Shown: piece after piece, positions 40,726 to 52,097 of the stretch
How the letters are laid out: every line of letters begins with the position of its first letter
Numbering within the stretch: position 1 is the stretch's first letter
Assembly: GCA_028712475.1 (NCBI GenBank)
Contig: JAQTQB010000002.1
Location: forward strand, 1 to 64,000
Reading direction: 5' to 3'
Length of the DNA stretch: 64,000 nt
Origin: Verrucomicrobiales bacterium
Lineage (GTDB): Bacteria; Verrucomicrobiota; Verrucomicrobiia; Limisphaerales; UBA11358
Made by a program: the position numbers and the translations under genes
Notes under the pieces: model-generated
The model's database searches: none
Seen by the model: the letters and a program-made list of their open reading frames with translations, nothing else
Told to the model about the DNA's origin: nothing

Positions 40726-41304
40726 ATGAATCCACCCGTGCCGTTCAAACGCCCGACCCTCGCCGAAGCCCTCGACGCCTGGAAAAAACTGCTGGCCGAG
40801 CGCGGCTTCGCGACGGACATCACCTGGATTTTCGAGGAGAACCTTTGCTTCGAGAAACTGAACATCGAGCCGGGCGGTTTTCATTTCGGCTTCCAGACAA
40901 AATTCACCCCGCCGTCCGAGGACGCGCTGGAGATCGCGTTCGACCATTTTGCCGAGACCGGCGCGCGCATGGTTTTTTACCGGCTCGGCGATGTGCCGGA
41001 CAAATCCATCTGCATCCTGCTGTGCGATCCGTGGTTTGAAGATAAAAACAATGCGGACGGTTATATCCGCCACGACGATTGGAAAATGTCCTTTCATCCC
41101 GGCCACACGGATGGCATTGAAGAGATCACCGACCTGACCCGCTGGCTGCGCCGCGTGAAACGCGACCGCACCTTTCACGATTTTGATTTTTGCATGGCAC
41201 TGGCGACGATTGACGAGATAAAGATCTACGGCCGCCCGCTCGCACCTTACGAACGTTTCGCCCAGACGATGCTCGACCGCCTGCGCCGGATCCTGGGGCA
41301 ATAA
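40726..41304 (+). CDS. Hypothetical protein
   Basis: A 192-residue soluble protein, 6 bases after the epimerase stop and so probably co-transcribed. It is mixed alpha/beta with no signal peptide or membrane segment; recognisable stretches are LCFEKLNIEPGGFHFGFQTK and SICILLCDPWFEDKNNADGY. I recognise no named family. Linkage to the epimerase suggests a link to polysaccharide or sugar metabolism, but nothing in the sequence shows it. It is convergent with mlaD. Confidence 0.7.
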   Translation: MNPPVPFKRPTLAEALDAWKKLLAERGFATDITWIFEENLCFEKLNIEPGGFHFGFQTKFTPPSEDALEIAFDHFAETGARMVFYRLGDVPDKSICILLCDPWFEDKNNADGYIRHDDWKMSFHPGHTDGIEEITDLTRWLRRVKRDRTFHDFDFCMALATIDEIKIYGRPLAPYERFAQTMLDRLRRILGQ

Positions 41305-41306
41305 GC

Positions 41307-42530
41307 TTAACGCGCTCTCGGCGGAAGCAACGGTTTCACAGTTGTCGGCGGCGCGTTGGTCTCTTTCGTCTTGAACGCCGACCGCAGCAGCCAGTGCCGC
41401 TTCAACCCCTGCACCAGATCGTCCGCATCCGTGACGGCCTTGGAAATTCCGCCCAGCAGGTTTGTGTTCGCCTGCACCTGCGCGTTCAGGTTGCTGGTGA
41501 TGCCGGCAAGTTGCGTGAGGAGCGCGTCCACACTCGTCAATGCGCCTTGAACCTGGTCGTTGCCGTTCGTCCCCAGCGCCCAGATCATCGGCCCGCCTGG
41601 CTCGCGCAACTGCGCGCTGATGACGGTAAAATTCGTCAGCATCGGCTGCGCGGCGGTGACGGTCGTGTTCAGATTGGAAGTCGCGGTCGCCGCGTTGTCC
41701 AGCACGGCTGAAATTTTATTCGTCAGCGAAAGGATTCCCGGCAAAGCCGATTGCACCTGTGAAACCATCGCCTGCAACTGGTCGGAAATCGGCGGCGTCT
41801 CCATGGCGATCAACCAGACATCATCGGAGCGGGCCGTGAAATTTACATAGCGATGCGTTGGCCGGTGCCATGTGGCGACAATATGGCTGGCCTTGATCTT
41901 GTTGTCATAGGCGCAAATGGAATTGGATTCGAGGTTCAATTGCGCCATGCGTTCCAGGTTCGATCGCGTGAGCATCGTGTAAGCGCCGAAGACGACGTTG
42001 GAATTTTCGTCGAAGACATCCTGATAAAGCTGCCAGCGGTTGGTCTCAATGGTGATGATCTGCTCCAGTTCAGGAATCGTCTTGATGAAACCCGGCTGGG
42101 TCACACAGATCGCCGGGCCGTTCGTGCCGCGCGTGATTTCGAGCTGCCGTTTGCCGAGAAAATCCGCCGAGTTCACCTTCACGAACGAACCGCCCGTCCA
42201 GATGTAGCGGAAATAACTGTCGCGCACTTCAAATTCCACTTTGACATTGTGCGGGTTTCCCGGCGGCATCGCATGAATCCGGGTGATGTCGCCGACTGGA
42301 AAACCCATCATCACCACGGGGTCGCCGACGTTCAGGCCGGAGGAACTTAAGACGTAGGTGAAGTAATTTGCCTTGATGAGAAACCAGCCCTTGCGCTCCG
42401 CCGTGTGATAAATGTAATAGCCGAAACCGAACAGCAGCAGCGCCGTCGCCAGAAAAACAAACCAGCCCACCGCGCGCTCCATCCGGCTCAAGCGCGTCCG
42501 TAGCTGCGGGGTCAAATCTTGTAGTGCCAT
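41307..42530 (-). CDS. mlaD: MlaD-type MCE-domain substrate-binding protein
   Basis: A 407-residue protein. One N-terminal membrane helix (AVGWFVFLATALLLFGFGYY) precedes an MCE domain (FTYVLSSSGLNVGDPVVMMG, FPVGDITRIH, VKVNSADFLGKRQLEITRG). A long helical region of about 200 residues follows (LTNKISAVLDNAATATSNLN and so on), as in PqiB/YebT-like or long MlaD forms, which build tubes or tails for lipid transfer. It carries phospholipid between inner and outer membrane with MlaE and MlaF, encoded directly upstream on the same strand. The C-terminus is Pro-rich. Confidence 0.88.
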   Translation of the reverse strand: MALQDLTPQLRTRLSRMERAVGWFVFLATALLLFGFGYYIYHTAERKGWFLIKANYFTYVLSSSGLNVGDPVVMMGFPVGDITRIHAMPPGNPHNVKVEFEVRDSYFRYIWTGGSFVKVNSADFLGKRQLEITRGTNGPAICVTQPGFIKTIPELEQIITIETNRWQLYQDVFDENSNVVFGAYTMLTRSNLERMAQLNLESNSICAYDNKIKASHIVATWHRPTHRYVNFTARSDDVWLIAMETPPISDQLQAMVSQVQSALPGILSLTNKISAVLDNAATATSNLNTTVTAAQPMLTNFTVISAQLREPGGPMIWALGTNGNDQVQGALTSVDALLTQLAGITSNLNAQVQANTNLLGGISKAVTDADDLVQGLKRHWLLRSAFKTKETNAPPTTVKPLLPPRAR

Positions 42531-42535
42531 GTTTT

Positions 42536-43321
42536 TTAGATTGTCGTCTCAAGCTGGATGGCCAGCAATTCTTTTACTGCGGGATCGCTGGCCGCCTCAA
42601 CTTCGCTCCAGGTGCCGAGCAGAATGAATTTTTTATCGGACAGCAGCGCGAAGTTCCGGCGCGCGTTCTGCCAGGGGCGCAAATCATCGGCGGTGGCGAC
42701 CAGCGTCATCGGCTTGCCGGCGAACTGCTCGTGGCCGCGCGACAACTGGTCGAGAAAACGCAGCCACCATTGCGAATGCCGCGCGCCGAGGCCGGCCAGC
42801 GGATTGTCCAGCAGCAGCACCTCCGGCTTGAGGATCAACGCCCGCGCCAGCGCCGCGCGCTGCCGCCAGTTGGCCGCGACGTTCGCCGGCGTCACATCGG
42901 CGAGCGGCGCAAGTTCCAGCAGTTCCAGCAACGCCTGCACCTCGCGCGCCGCCTCGGCAGCCGTAAAATCTTTTTGATACTGCAATGGCAGCGCGATGTT
43001 TTCGGCGATCGTCAACCGGTTGAAAAGGTGACCGCCTTGAAAAACAAATCCCACGCGCAAACGCTCGGCCAGTTCCACCTCGCCGAAATTTTTCGTGTCG
43101 TTGCCGAAAAGTTTGCAGCTGCCGCTGGCCGGCGGCATCAGCCCGGCGGCCAGCATCAGCAGATCGCTCTTGCCGGAATGTTCCTGGCCGGCAACGACCC
43201 AGAATCCCCCCGCCGCGACCGGCCAGTTCACATCCTCGACGACCGTGAACGACGCATCGCGCATCGCGGCGACGTTCACGCCGCACATTTCGATGGCCGG
43301 AATGTTTTGGTTTTCGCTCAT
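42536..43321 (-). CDS. mlaF: MlaF-type ABC ATP-binding protein with degenerate motifs
   Basis: A 261-residue ABC ATPase-like subunit encoded between MlaE and MlaD genes. The fold is recognisable, but key motifs differ from the consensus. The Walker A is GQEHSGKSD (45-53), with His in place of the fourth-position Gly. The signature LSGGQ is replaced by VAANWRQ (148-154). Walker B reads LLLDNP, so the catalytic Glu is Asn173. The H-loop region reads LVATADD with no His. The Q-loop-like VFQGG is kept. It may bind ATP but hydrolyse it poorly, or work with other residues. Its ATG overlaps the mlaE stop. Confidence 0.85.
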   Translation of the reverse strand: MSENQNIPAIEMCGVNVAAMRDASFTVVEDVNWPVAAGGFWVVAGQEHSGKSDLLMLAAGLMPPASGSCKLFGNDTKNFGEVELAERLRVGFVFQGGHLFNRLTIAENIALPLQYQKDFTAAEAAREVQALLELLELAPLADVTPANVAANWRQRAALARALILKPEVLLLDNPLAGLGARHSQWWLRFLDQLSRGHEQFAGKPMTLVATADDLRPWQNARRNFALLSDKKFILLGTWSEVEAASDPAVKELLAIQLETTI

Positions 43322-44202
43322 GCCACGAGATAAAGCACGATGAACAATGCGTCAATCAGCACGCACACGATGACGCCTTGCGTGACCGCACGCACCGCCA
43401 CGCGCGAAACGTCTTCGAGCCGCAACGGTTGCGCGAGGCCGTGATAACACGTCACGATCGCGATGAAAAATCCGAACCCAACCGTCTTCAGCGCGAGCAG
43501 CGCAAAGTCCAGCCAGCCCAGTGATTCCACCAGTTGCTTGAAATAATCGCCCGGCGTCAGCGGCACGTCCTGCAAAAACGCGAACAGATAACCGCTGCCC
43601 AGCGCGCCGATGATCAGATAGACCGTCAGCGAAAAAATCCCCAGCGCCATGCCGATCACGCGCGGCACGATGAGATAATGCACCGGATCAATGCCCAGCA
43701 CTTCCAGCGCCTCGACCTCGCCCAGCGCGCGCGCCGTGCCGAGTTCGATGACGTGCGCCGTGCCGACCCGCGCCAGCACCAGCACCGCCGACAGCAGCGG
43801 CCCCAGTTCGCGCACGACCACGATCACCATCGTCGAGCCGAGATAATTGATCGCGCCGACTTTCGCCAAAGCCGAGACCGTTTGCCCGACGACGAGAAAC
43901 CCCAGCGCCAGCGCCACAAAGGCGAACATCGGCAGCAACGCCACGCCCGCGCGCACGATTTCCTGCCGGATGCGCGGACGGATGACGTTTTTTGCCACGC
44001 TGGATTTTGAAAGGATGACGCCAAGCGTGATCAGTGCAAACGCGCCTAGCCCCTGCACCGTCAGCAGAAAGAGAAACAGCTTTCGTCCGAGCAAATCCGT
44101 GTAGGATTTCGGCAGCGCCGCACGCCGGAATATTTGTGTATCCGCGAACTCAAATGTCTTGGCCAGTTTTCCGCGCACGACAGCAGCGTAGCACAGCGAC
44201 AT
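43318..44202 (-). CDS. mlaE: MlaE-type lipid ABC permease
   Basis: 294 residues with the start at ATG 44202; an upstream in-frame start would add 33 residues lacking family similarity. It is a MlaE permease: a first helix near LFLFLLTVQGLGAFALITLG and a core with QEIVRAGVALLPMFAFVALA, VVVRELGPLLSAVLVLARVG and DPVHYLIVPRVIGM. A final helix ends VIVCVLIDALFIVLYLV. MlaE dimers form the inner-membrane channel of the MCE phospholipid transporter. It is the first gene of an mlaE-mlaF-mlaD unit on the minus strand; mlaF starts inside its last codons. Confidence 0.9.
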   Translation of the reverse strand: MSLCYAAVVRGKLAKTFEFADTQIFRRAALPKSYTDLLGRKLFLFLLTVQGLGAFALITLGVILSKSSVAKNVIRPRIRQEIVRAGVALLPMFAFVALALGFLVVGQTVSALAKVGAINYLGSTMVIVVVRELGPLLSAVLVLARVGTAHVIELGTARALGEVEALEVLGIDPVHYLIVPRVIGMALGIFSLTVYLIIGALGSGYLFAFLQDVPLTPGDYFKQLVESLGWLDFALLALKTVGFGFFIAIVTCYHGLAQPLRLEDVSRVAVRAVTQGVIVCVLIDALFIVLYLVA

Positions 44203-44337
44203 CCGTGAAAAAAAGATTTTCCGTTCCCGCCCGCCTGGCTCCGTGTCAAATTCCGGGACGCTGTGCATCAAACCAGGCTTGATTTTGGCCGTCCGCAGCA
44301 CCTTTGAATCTGGCCTGACCCATGCTTGAAGTCAGGC

Positions 44338-44517
44338 ATGGTGAAAATCAGTTACAGCTTGGGGAAGAAGCACCGGGTGCTCCACATGATTGTTCCGGCC
44401 AACCGTTCCGAGCAGACTTGGTTCGGCCGGGTTGATGAAGTGGTCATCGCGGTCATTTCCTTCTCCCTTCTGTCTCTTCTCTGCTTCATTGGCCTGGGTT
44501 ATCTCTGGGCGCATTAA
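44338..44517 (+). CDS. Possible small membrane protein
   Basis: A 59-residue open frame with ATG at 44338 that begins MVKISYSLGKKHRVLHMIVP and ends in one hydrophobic helix (EVVIAVISFSLLSLLCFIGL). It lies between the mla operon (opposite strand) and ligA (same strand). The composition is protein-like and a single anchor is plausible. There is no recognisable family and no strong ribosome-binding site, so it is provisional. Confidence 0.45.
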   Translation: MVKISYSLGKKHRVLHMIVPANRSEQTWFGRVDEVVIAVISFSLLSLLCFIGLGYLWAH

Positions 44518-44535
44518 AAACCGCCCGCAGGATGA

Positions 44536-47100
<2,565 letters not shown>

Positions 47101-47172
47101 CTCGATTGGCCGCGAACTTCTATCCCTTGACACTTTGTAATCGAGACCCAAACTGCAACAAAGCTGACTGAT

Positions 47173-47505
47173 ATGAATATAAAACCGGCACATTCAGGTG
47201 TTGTCATTCCAGACAAAGTATTGAAAGAAATTGAATCTTTCCTTTCAAACTTCTCAATTGTGGAATCAATAAATTCTGCAGATTTGTTCATTTTCAAGGA
47301 CTTCAAGAATGATGCACTTTTTACCGAGTGCCATATTTCAGCGGAGCAACTTAGTTCTCTATCCACGACGGAAGCCTCGCTCGACCCTCAAAACCAACCG
47401 GAGTATCGTTCAAATCGAGAAGTTGTTACTGATGATCCAGCTTTTTTGCAAATGAAAGAAGACGCTCAGCAAGGGCGCATTGCTGAAAAACATAATCCGT
47501 CCTGA
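47173..47505 (+). CDS. Hypothetical protein, possibly truncated
   Basis: A 110-residue frame with ATG at 47173, in sequence more A+T-rich than its neighbours. It begins MNIKPAHSGVVIPDKVLKEI and includes EYRSNREVVTDDPAFLQMKE. The last residues (QQGRIAEKHNPS) run to a stop 30 bases before a CCCTCACCC-type repeat, so the C-terminus may have been cut off by repeat insertion. No family is recognised. It may be an acquired fragment. Confidence 0.45.
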   Translation: MNIKPAHSGVVIPDKVLKEIESFLSNFSIVESINSADLFIFKDFKNDALFTECHISAEQLSSLSTTEASLDPQNQPEYRSNREVVTDDPAFLQMKEDAQQGRIAEKHNPS

Positions 47506-47535
47506 CGGGATGGTGGAAAATTGATTTCACGTCCT

Positions 47536-47685
47536 CCCTCACCCAACCCTCTCCCCAAGGAGAGGGCTTTCACGCTCCCCGCGCCTTTGAAAAGACCGCT
47601 ACTGGATTGGCCGGGCGGTCAACCGAGAAAATGGAGACTGGCACTGGCTGTTCCCTCTCATCGGGGGAGAGGGTCAGGGTGAGGG
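47536..47685. repeat. Intergenic palindromic repeat (CCCTCACCC type)
   Basis: The left arm is CCCTCACCCAACCCTCTCCC and the right arm ends GAGAGGGTCAGGGTGAGGG, with about 85 bases of other sequence between them. This is the non-coding copy of the repeat family found inside cca and ligA. The surrounding stretch 47506-47987 has no secure gene. A 71-codon minus-strand frame (47734-47949, MHGENILADCRLSSIWRSLP) is only weakly protein-like. Confidence 0.88.
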
Positions 47686-47987
47686 CGGGCGTAAAAACTG
47701 ATTCCGTCCCGGCGTCCCTTGCGGGACTGACAATTATTTTGCGGGATTGTTCCAGCCACTTCGTAGCTGGCTAATTTTCGTCGCCGCGCTGCGGCAAAAT
47801 TCATTTAACATTTTCCGAAATTCCGCGCACGCCATCGCCACATCCGGCGCGTTGAGGATGGCGGGAACGACGCAGATGCGCCGCACGCCCGGCAAACTGC
47901 GCCAGATGGACGACAGCCGGCAGTCCGCCAAAATATTTTCCCCGTGCAAACTTTTAATTTCCGCGCAACGGGCTATTCTTCGCGCCT

Positions 47988-49202
47988 GTGCTGACCACGC
48001 TGCGCAAAGCCGAATACTTTGAATTGCTCGTCCTGTTCTTCATCCAGGGCGCGGCGATGGCCGTCTGGTTCGTGCCGCTCGGCCCGATCCTTGATGCGCA
48101 CGGGCTGCATGGCATCAAGCCATTCGCCTTTGCCTCCTCCGCCGTGGCGGCGTTCATCTCGCCATTGATGTTCGGCGCGATGGCCGACCGGCATGTGCCG
48201 CCGGCAAAAGTGCTGCGCTGGCTCGCCGTGGCAACCGCCGTGTCCATGACGATCGTCAGCACCGCCATAAAAACCCATTGTCATCCGTGGCTGATCCTGC
48301 TGCTGATCCAGGTTTTTTATTTTTCCTACGCGCCGATGTTCAGCATTTCTTCCGCGCTCATCCTCGCGCGGCTGCAGGACGCGCAAAAGGAATTCGGCCC
48401 CATCCGCAGCATGGCCACGATCGGCTGGATGTCCGGCTGCCTGTTCGTCAGTGCGCTGAACGTGGATTCATCGGTCATCGCGGGCTACCTCGGCGCGGCG
48501 ATGTGGCTGATCGTGGCCGTCTTCACCTGTTTTCTCCCGGCGCTCGAGGTTCCCAAATCCGCCGAAAACCTGACATGGCACGAACGCCTCGGACTCGACG
48601 CGCTCACGCTGCTGAAAAATCGCGACACGCGCGTCATTTTCATCACCACGACGCTGTTCACCATCCCGCTCGCGGCATTTTATCCGTTCGCGCCCACGCA
48701 TCTGCGCGACCTCGGCTTCATGCGCACGAGCGCGTGGATGAGCCTGGCGCAAGTCTCGGAGATCGTCGTCATGTTCAGCCTCGGCTGGCTGCTGCTGAAC
48801 TGGCGGTTGAAATGGATTTTCGCCTGCGGTCTCGGCTTCGGCGTGCTGCGGTTCGCATTGTCCGCGTTTGACACTGAAACCGGCCTGCTGCTCGGCATCT
48901 TTCTGCATGGCGCATCGTTCACGCTCGTGTTCGTCATCGCGCAGATTTATCTCGAACAGCGCATTGACCCGGCGTGGCGGGCGCGGGCGCAGGCGCTGCT
49001 CTCGCTTATGAACGGCGGCATCGGTAATCTCATCGGCTACCTCGGCACCGGCTGGTGGTTCAGCGGATGTGCGCGTTCGACCGGAACGAAATGGCCGCTG
49101 TTTTGGGGCGGGCTGGCGGCATTGGTCGGCATGGTGCTGATCTATTTTCTCACGGCGTTCCGCGATAAAAGTTTGCCTATCCTCCAAACGAACCGAAAAT
49201 GA
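47988..49202 (+). CDS. MFS transporter, nucleoside:H+ symporter-like
   Basis: A 404-residue protein with a GTG start and about 12 hydrophobic segments. Diagnostic stretches are FELLVLFFIQGAAMAVWFVP, PLMFGAMADRHVPPAKVLRW (the MFS loop motif) and LGFMRTSAWMSLAQVSEIVV, and the end of the chain is typical of the NupG/XapB group and its verrucomicrobial relatives. It would move a nucleoside or similar small solute across the inner membrane with protons. The substrate is unproven. No metabolic genes for nucleosides are adjacent. The exported protein downstream starts 16 bases after it. Confidence 0.82.
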   Translation: MLTTLRKAEYFELLVLFFIQGAAMAVWFVPLGPILDAHGLHGIKPFAFASSAVAAFISPLMFGAMADRHVPPAKVLRWLAVATAVSMTIVSTAIKTHCHPWLILLLIQVFYFSYAPMFSISSALILARLQDAQKEFGPIRSMATIGWMSGCLFVSALNVDSSVIAGYLGAAMWLIVAVFTCFLPALEVPKSAENLTWHERLGLDALTLLKNRDTRVIFITTTLFTIPLAAFYPFAPTHLRDLGFMRTSAWMSLAQVSEIVVMFSLGWLLLNWRLKWIFACGLGFGVLRFALSAFDTETGLLLGIFLHGASFTLVFVIAQIYLEQRIDPAWRARAQALLSLMNGGIGNLIGYLGTGWWFSGCARSTGTKWPLFWGGLAALVGMVLIYFLTAFRDKSLPILQTNRK

Positions 49203-49217
49203 TTCAGCCCGTTTGTT

Positions 49218-50150
49218 ATGATTTATTTCAAGTGGCAAAAAAATTTGGCAGCCGGTTTTTTTAAACGGATCTGGTTTTGTTGTGTCTTCAGCGCATTCCT
49301 GTCGCAAGCCCGCGCCCAGCAACCCGCCAATGAATCAATGAAACCCGGCACGCTGGCTTATCACCTTTCAACCAATGCCGCCGGCCGAGCGGCAGGACGC
49401 TACGGCGGCTACAGCGACAAGGTTGTGCTCGTGGCGCCTCATTCAATCCGTCTGACCCACTACGCTGAAGCGGACTGGTCGCGCGCGTGCTGGCTGAAAG
49501 ATGTTCAAGGTTTAAGCGCGACGCCCATCGGCTTCAGCAATTCGCTTAGCGGCCAGGGATTGCCCACGATGGTTTCGCCACGGCACTACGTTTGCGCCAC
49601 GCACATGCACCCGGAGGGCTGCCTGAAAGCCTTTTTGGACACCAACAACGTGATCTTTTGGCGGAAGACTTTGCAACGGGTGGACGTGGGGAACGACACT
49701 TCAGTCGGCATTCTGGACGCGGACCTGCCGCCGTCAGTCGGTTTTCTTCCGGTGTTGCCCGCCAATTTTACCAACTACCTCCCCACGACCTCTTCAAATG
49801 TGGTTCAAGGCATCGGGATGAATCAGGACATGTATTTGTTCGGCCAGCCGATGACGTTTGGAAACGGGGGCTTCGTCAACTGGGACAGCAGTCAGACCGC
49901 TCCTTTCGGCCTCACGACGAACTGGAACGTGACGATCCGCGGAGGTGATTCCTCAAATCCGGACATGCTGCTCATCGGCAATCAACTGGTTCTGGTTTCC
50001 CATAATTCCGTTGTCCAGGGCGGACCAAACTACGCTTTCCAAATTCCCGCCATCAATCAGGCCATGCATCTGCTCTCCACAAATAATCATGTCCGCACGG
50101 ATTATCAACTGACCGGGTTCCCGCTGACCAACTGGCCGAAAATCCGTTGA
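49218..50150 (+). CDS. Exported protein with trypsin-like fold signature
   Basis: A 310-residue protein with a signal peptide (RIWFCCVFSAFLSQARAQ). The later sequence has three stretches in the order of a chymotrypsin-fold catalytic triad: His in YVCATHMHPEG, Asp in NDTSVGILDADLPP, and Ser in IRGGDSSNPDMLLIGNQLVL. The usual GDSGGP appears here as GDSSNP. This suggests a diverged serine protease or a pseudo-protease acting outside the cytoplasm. Overall similarity to known proteases cannot be judged by eye. It follows the MFS gene by 15 bases and may be co-transcribed. Confidence 0.55.
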   Translation: MIYFKWQKNLAAGFFKRIWFCCVFSAFLSQARAQQPANESMKPGTLAYHLSTNAAGRAAGRYGGYSDKVVLVAPHSIRLTHYAEADWSRACWLKDVQGLSATPIGFSNSLSGQGLPTMVSPRHYVCATHMHPEGCLKAFLDTNNVIFWRKTLQRVDVGNDTSVGILDADLPPSVGFLPVLPANFTNYLPTTSSNVVQGIGMNQDMYLFGQPMTFGNGGFVNWDSSQTAPFGLTTNWNVTIRGGDSSNPDMLLIGNQLVLVSHNSVVQGGPNYAFQIPAINQAMHLLSTNNHVRTDYQLTGFPLTNWPKIR

Positions 50151-50153
50151 AAA

Positions 50154-51146
50154 TTAACCGCCGAGAATCTTCTCAATCTGCGCCAGTTCCTCGCTCGTGA
50201 AATTCAGATTACGCGTCGCGCCCACGCAGTCGTCCACCTGGCTCACGCGGCTCGCGCCGATGAGCGCGCTCGTCACGACTTTGTGCCGCAGCACCCACGC
50301 CAGCGCCATCTGCGCGAGAGTCTGCCCGCGCGACTGCGCAAGATCGTTCAGTTTTTTAGTTTTCGCCAAAACTGCGTCGGTGATATCCGACGGACGGAGA
50401 AATCTTGGATCGTGACCCGCGCGCGAATCGGCGGGGATGCCCTTGAAATAGCGGTCGGTCAACACGCCCTTCGCCAGCGGCGAGAACGCCGTGCAGCCGA
50501 TGCCTTCCGATTCCAGCGTCGCGAGCAACTGCGGCTCCACCCAGCGATCCAACATGCTGTAACATGGTTGATGGATGAGGCATGGCGTGCCGAGTTCGCG
50601 CAGAATCTTCGCCGCCCGCACGGTCTCGGCGGGTTTATAACTGGAAATGCCGGCGTAAAGCGCCTTGCCGCTGCGGACGGCGTGGGCGAGCGCACCCATC
50701 GTTTCTTCAAGCGGCGTGTCAGGGTCGGGCCGGTGAGAATAAAAAATATCCACATACGGCAATCCCATGCGCTTGAGCGATTGATCCAGCGACGCCAAAA
50801 GATATTTCCGCGAACCCCATTCGCCGTAAGGCCCCGGCCACATGTCGTAGCCCGCCTTGGTGGTGATGATCATTTCATCGCGCCATTGGCCCAGGTCTTC
50901 ACGCAGAATGCGACCGAAGGTTTCTTCCGCCGAACCCGCCGGCGGGCCGTAATTATTCGCCAGGTCAAAACAGGTGATCCCCAGATCAAATGCACGGCAG
51001 GCGATGGCACGGGCATTCTCATAGGAATCCTTCCCGCCGAAATTGTGCCACAGGCCGAGTGAAATCAGCGGGAGCTTGACGCCGGAGCGTCCGCAGCGGC
51101 GGTAAAAGTTTTGTGAGTCGTAACGAGTTGTGGCAGGCGAATACAT
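50154..51146 (-). CDS. Aldo/keto reductase (YghZ-type)
   Basis: A 330-residue NADPH-dependent reductase, TIM-barrel fold. The start MYSPATTRYDSQNFYRRCGR and the motifs LPLISLGLWHNFG, FDLANNYGPPAGSAEE (catalytic Tyr), IITTKAGYDMWPGPYG (Lys) and FYSHRPDPDTPLEE (His) match the L-glyceraldehyde-3-phosphate reductase group of E. coli YghZ. This group detoxifies aldehydes such as methylglyoxal. The length and all four catalytic positions are normal. It is convergent with the exported protein gene (3 bases apart). Confidence 0.9.
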   Translation of the reverse strand: MYSPATTRYDSQNFYRRCGRSGVKLPLISLGLWHNFGGKDSYENARAIACRAFDLGITCFDLANNYGPPAGSAEETFGRILREDLGQWRDEMIITTKAGYDMWPGPYGEWGSRKYLLASLDQSLKRMGLPYVDIFYSHRPDPDTPLEETMGALAHAVRSGKALYAGISSYKPAETVRAAKILRELGTPCLIHQPCYSMLDRWVEPQLLATLESEGIGCTAFSPLAKGVLTDRYFKGIPADSRAGHDPRFLRPSDITDAVLAKTKKLNDLAQSRGQTLAQMALAWVLRHKVVTSALIGASRVSQVDDCVGATRNLNFTSEELAQIEKILGG

Positions 51147-51310
51147 AATGACTTCAGCTTAATTGAGAGAAGACGAAGCTTCGACAAAAAAATGCGGGCT
51201 GGCGTGGCGATGTTCTGATTTGAATGTAGCGTCGGGCCTCCGGCCTGACGTAGAGGGTCGCTGGCATATTGACACGCCGGTTTTGGCAGGTATGCTCGCC
51301 CGAAGAAATT

Positions 51311-52009
51311 ATGAATAATCCTGACACCTATGCGGTAGATGTTCCGGTCATTGAACTGGACACCCAATCGCGCGGCCGTTTTATCGCGCGCACCTACAAC
51401 CACCTGTTTGCCGCCATCTGCGCGTTCACGCTGATCGAGATCGGCCTCTTCAAGTCCGGCCTGGCCGAGCCGATTGCCACGGCCATGCTTGGCGGTTCAT
51501 GGCTGCTAGTCCTCGGCGGGTTCATGCTCCTCTCGTGGTTCGCCCGCAGCGTGGTGCATAAGACAACTTCCAAAGCCTCGCAATACGCCGCCCTTTTCGC
51601 CTATGTCATCGGCCAGGCGCTCATCTTTGTGCCGCTGCTGTTCATCGCCGACAAGTATGCGCCGGGCGCGATTGCCAGCGCCGCCATCATCACCTTCATC
51701 GCGTTCACCGTGCTGACGCTGGTCGTGTTCATCACCCGCAAGGATTTTTCCTTCCTGCGCGGCATCCTGATGTGGGGCGGCATCATCGTCTTGGTGCTGA
51801 TTGTCGGCGGCGTGATTTTTGGCTTCCAGCTCGGCACTTATTTCTCGGTGGGCATGGTGGCGCTGGCCGGCGCGGCGATTCTCTACGACACCTCGAATGT
51901 GCTGCATCATTATCCCGAAGACCGCTACGTGGCGGCGTCGCTGGAACTGTTCGCCTCCGTCGCGCTCATGCTCTGGTATGTCCTGCGCCTGCTGATGTCG
52001 CGGCGCTGA
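51311..52009 (+). CDS. Bax inhibitor-1 family membrane protein (YccA-like)
   Basis: A 232-residue integral membrane protein with about seven hydrophobic helices after a polar N-terminus (FIARTYNHLFAAICAF). Helices include ALIFVPLLFIADKYAPGAIA, AAIITFIAFTVLTLVVFITR and TYFSVGMVALAGAAILYDTS. The DTSNVLHHYPEDRYVAASLE region with paired acidic residues matches the BI-1/YccA family, proton- or Ca2+-linked channel-like proteins. The family role in bacteria is modulation of membrane proteolysis (FtsH) or ion leak. It is followed by a clear terminator. Confidence 0.9.
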   Translation: MNNPDTYAVDVPVIELDTQSRGRFIARTYNHLFAAICAFTLIEIGLFKSGLAEPIATAMLGGSWLLVLGGFMLLSWFARSVVHKTTSKASQYAALFAYVIGQALIFVPLLFIADKYAPGAIASAAIITFIAFTVLTLVVFITRKDFSFLRGILMWGGIIVLVLIVGGVIFGFQLGTYFSVGMVALAGAAILYDTSNVLHHYPEDRYVAASLELFASVALMLWYVLRLLMSRR

Positions 52010-52027
52010 AAGCAAAGCCAATCAACC

Positions 52028-52056
52028 AAGCCCGGCGTGCGAACGCCGGGCTTTTC
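52028..52056 (+). terminator. Terminator downstream of the Bax inhibitor-1-like gene
   Basis: AAGCCCGGCGT pairs with ACGCCGGGCTT around a 4-base loop, followed by TTTTC. It also lies at the 3' side of the convergent purB and may work in both directions. Confidence 0.88.
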
Positions 52057-52097
52057 GCTGTTATTAGGAATGCGGGGAAATTGAACCTCTAAAATTC

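Noticed and set aside
40147-41301. A 384-codon minus-strand open frame opposite the epimerase and the hypothetical gene
   Set aside because: Shadow of the epimerase; no domain seen.
47734-47949. A 71-codon minus-strand frame
   Set aside because: Weak composition signal and no recognisable family; not called as a gene.
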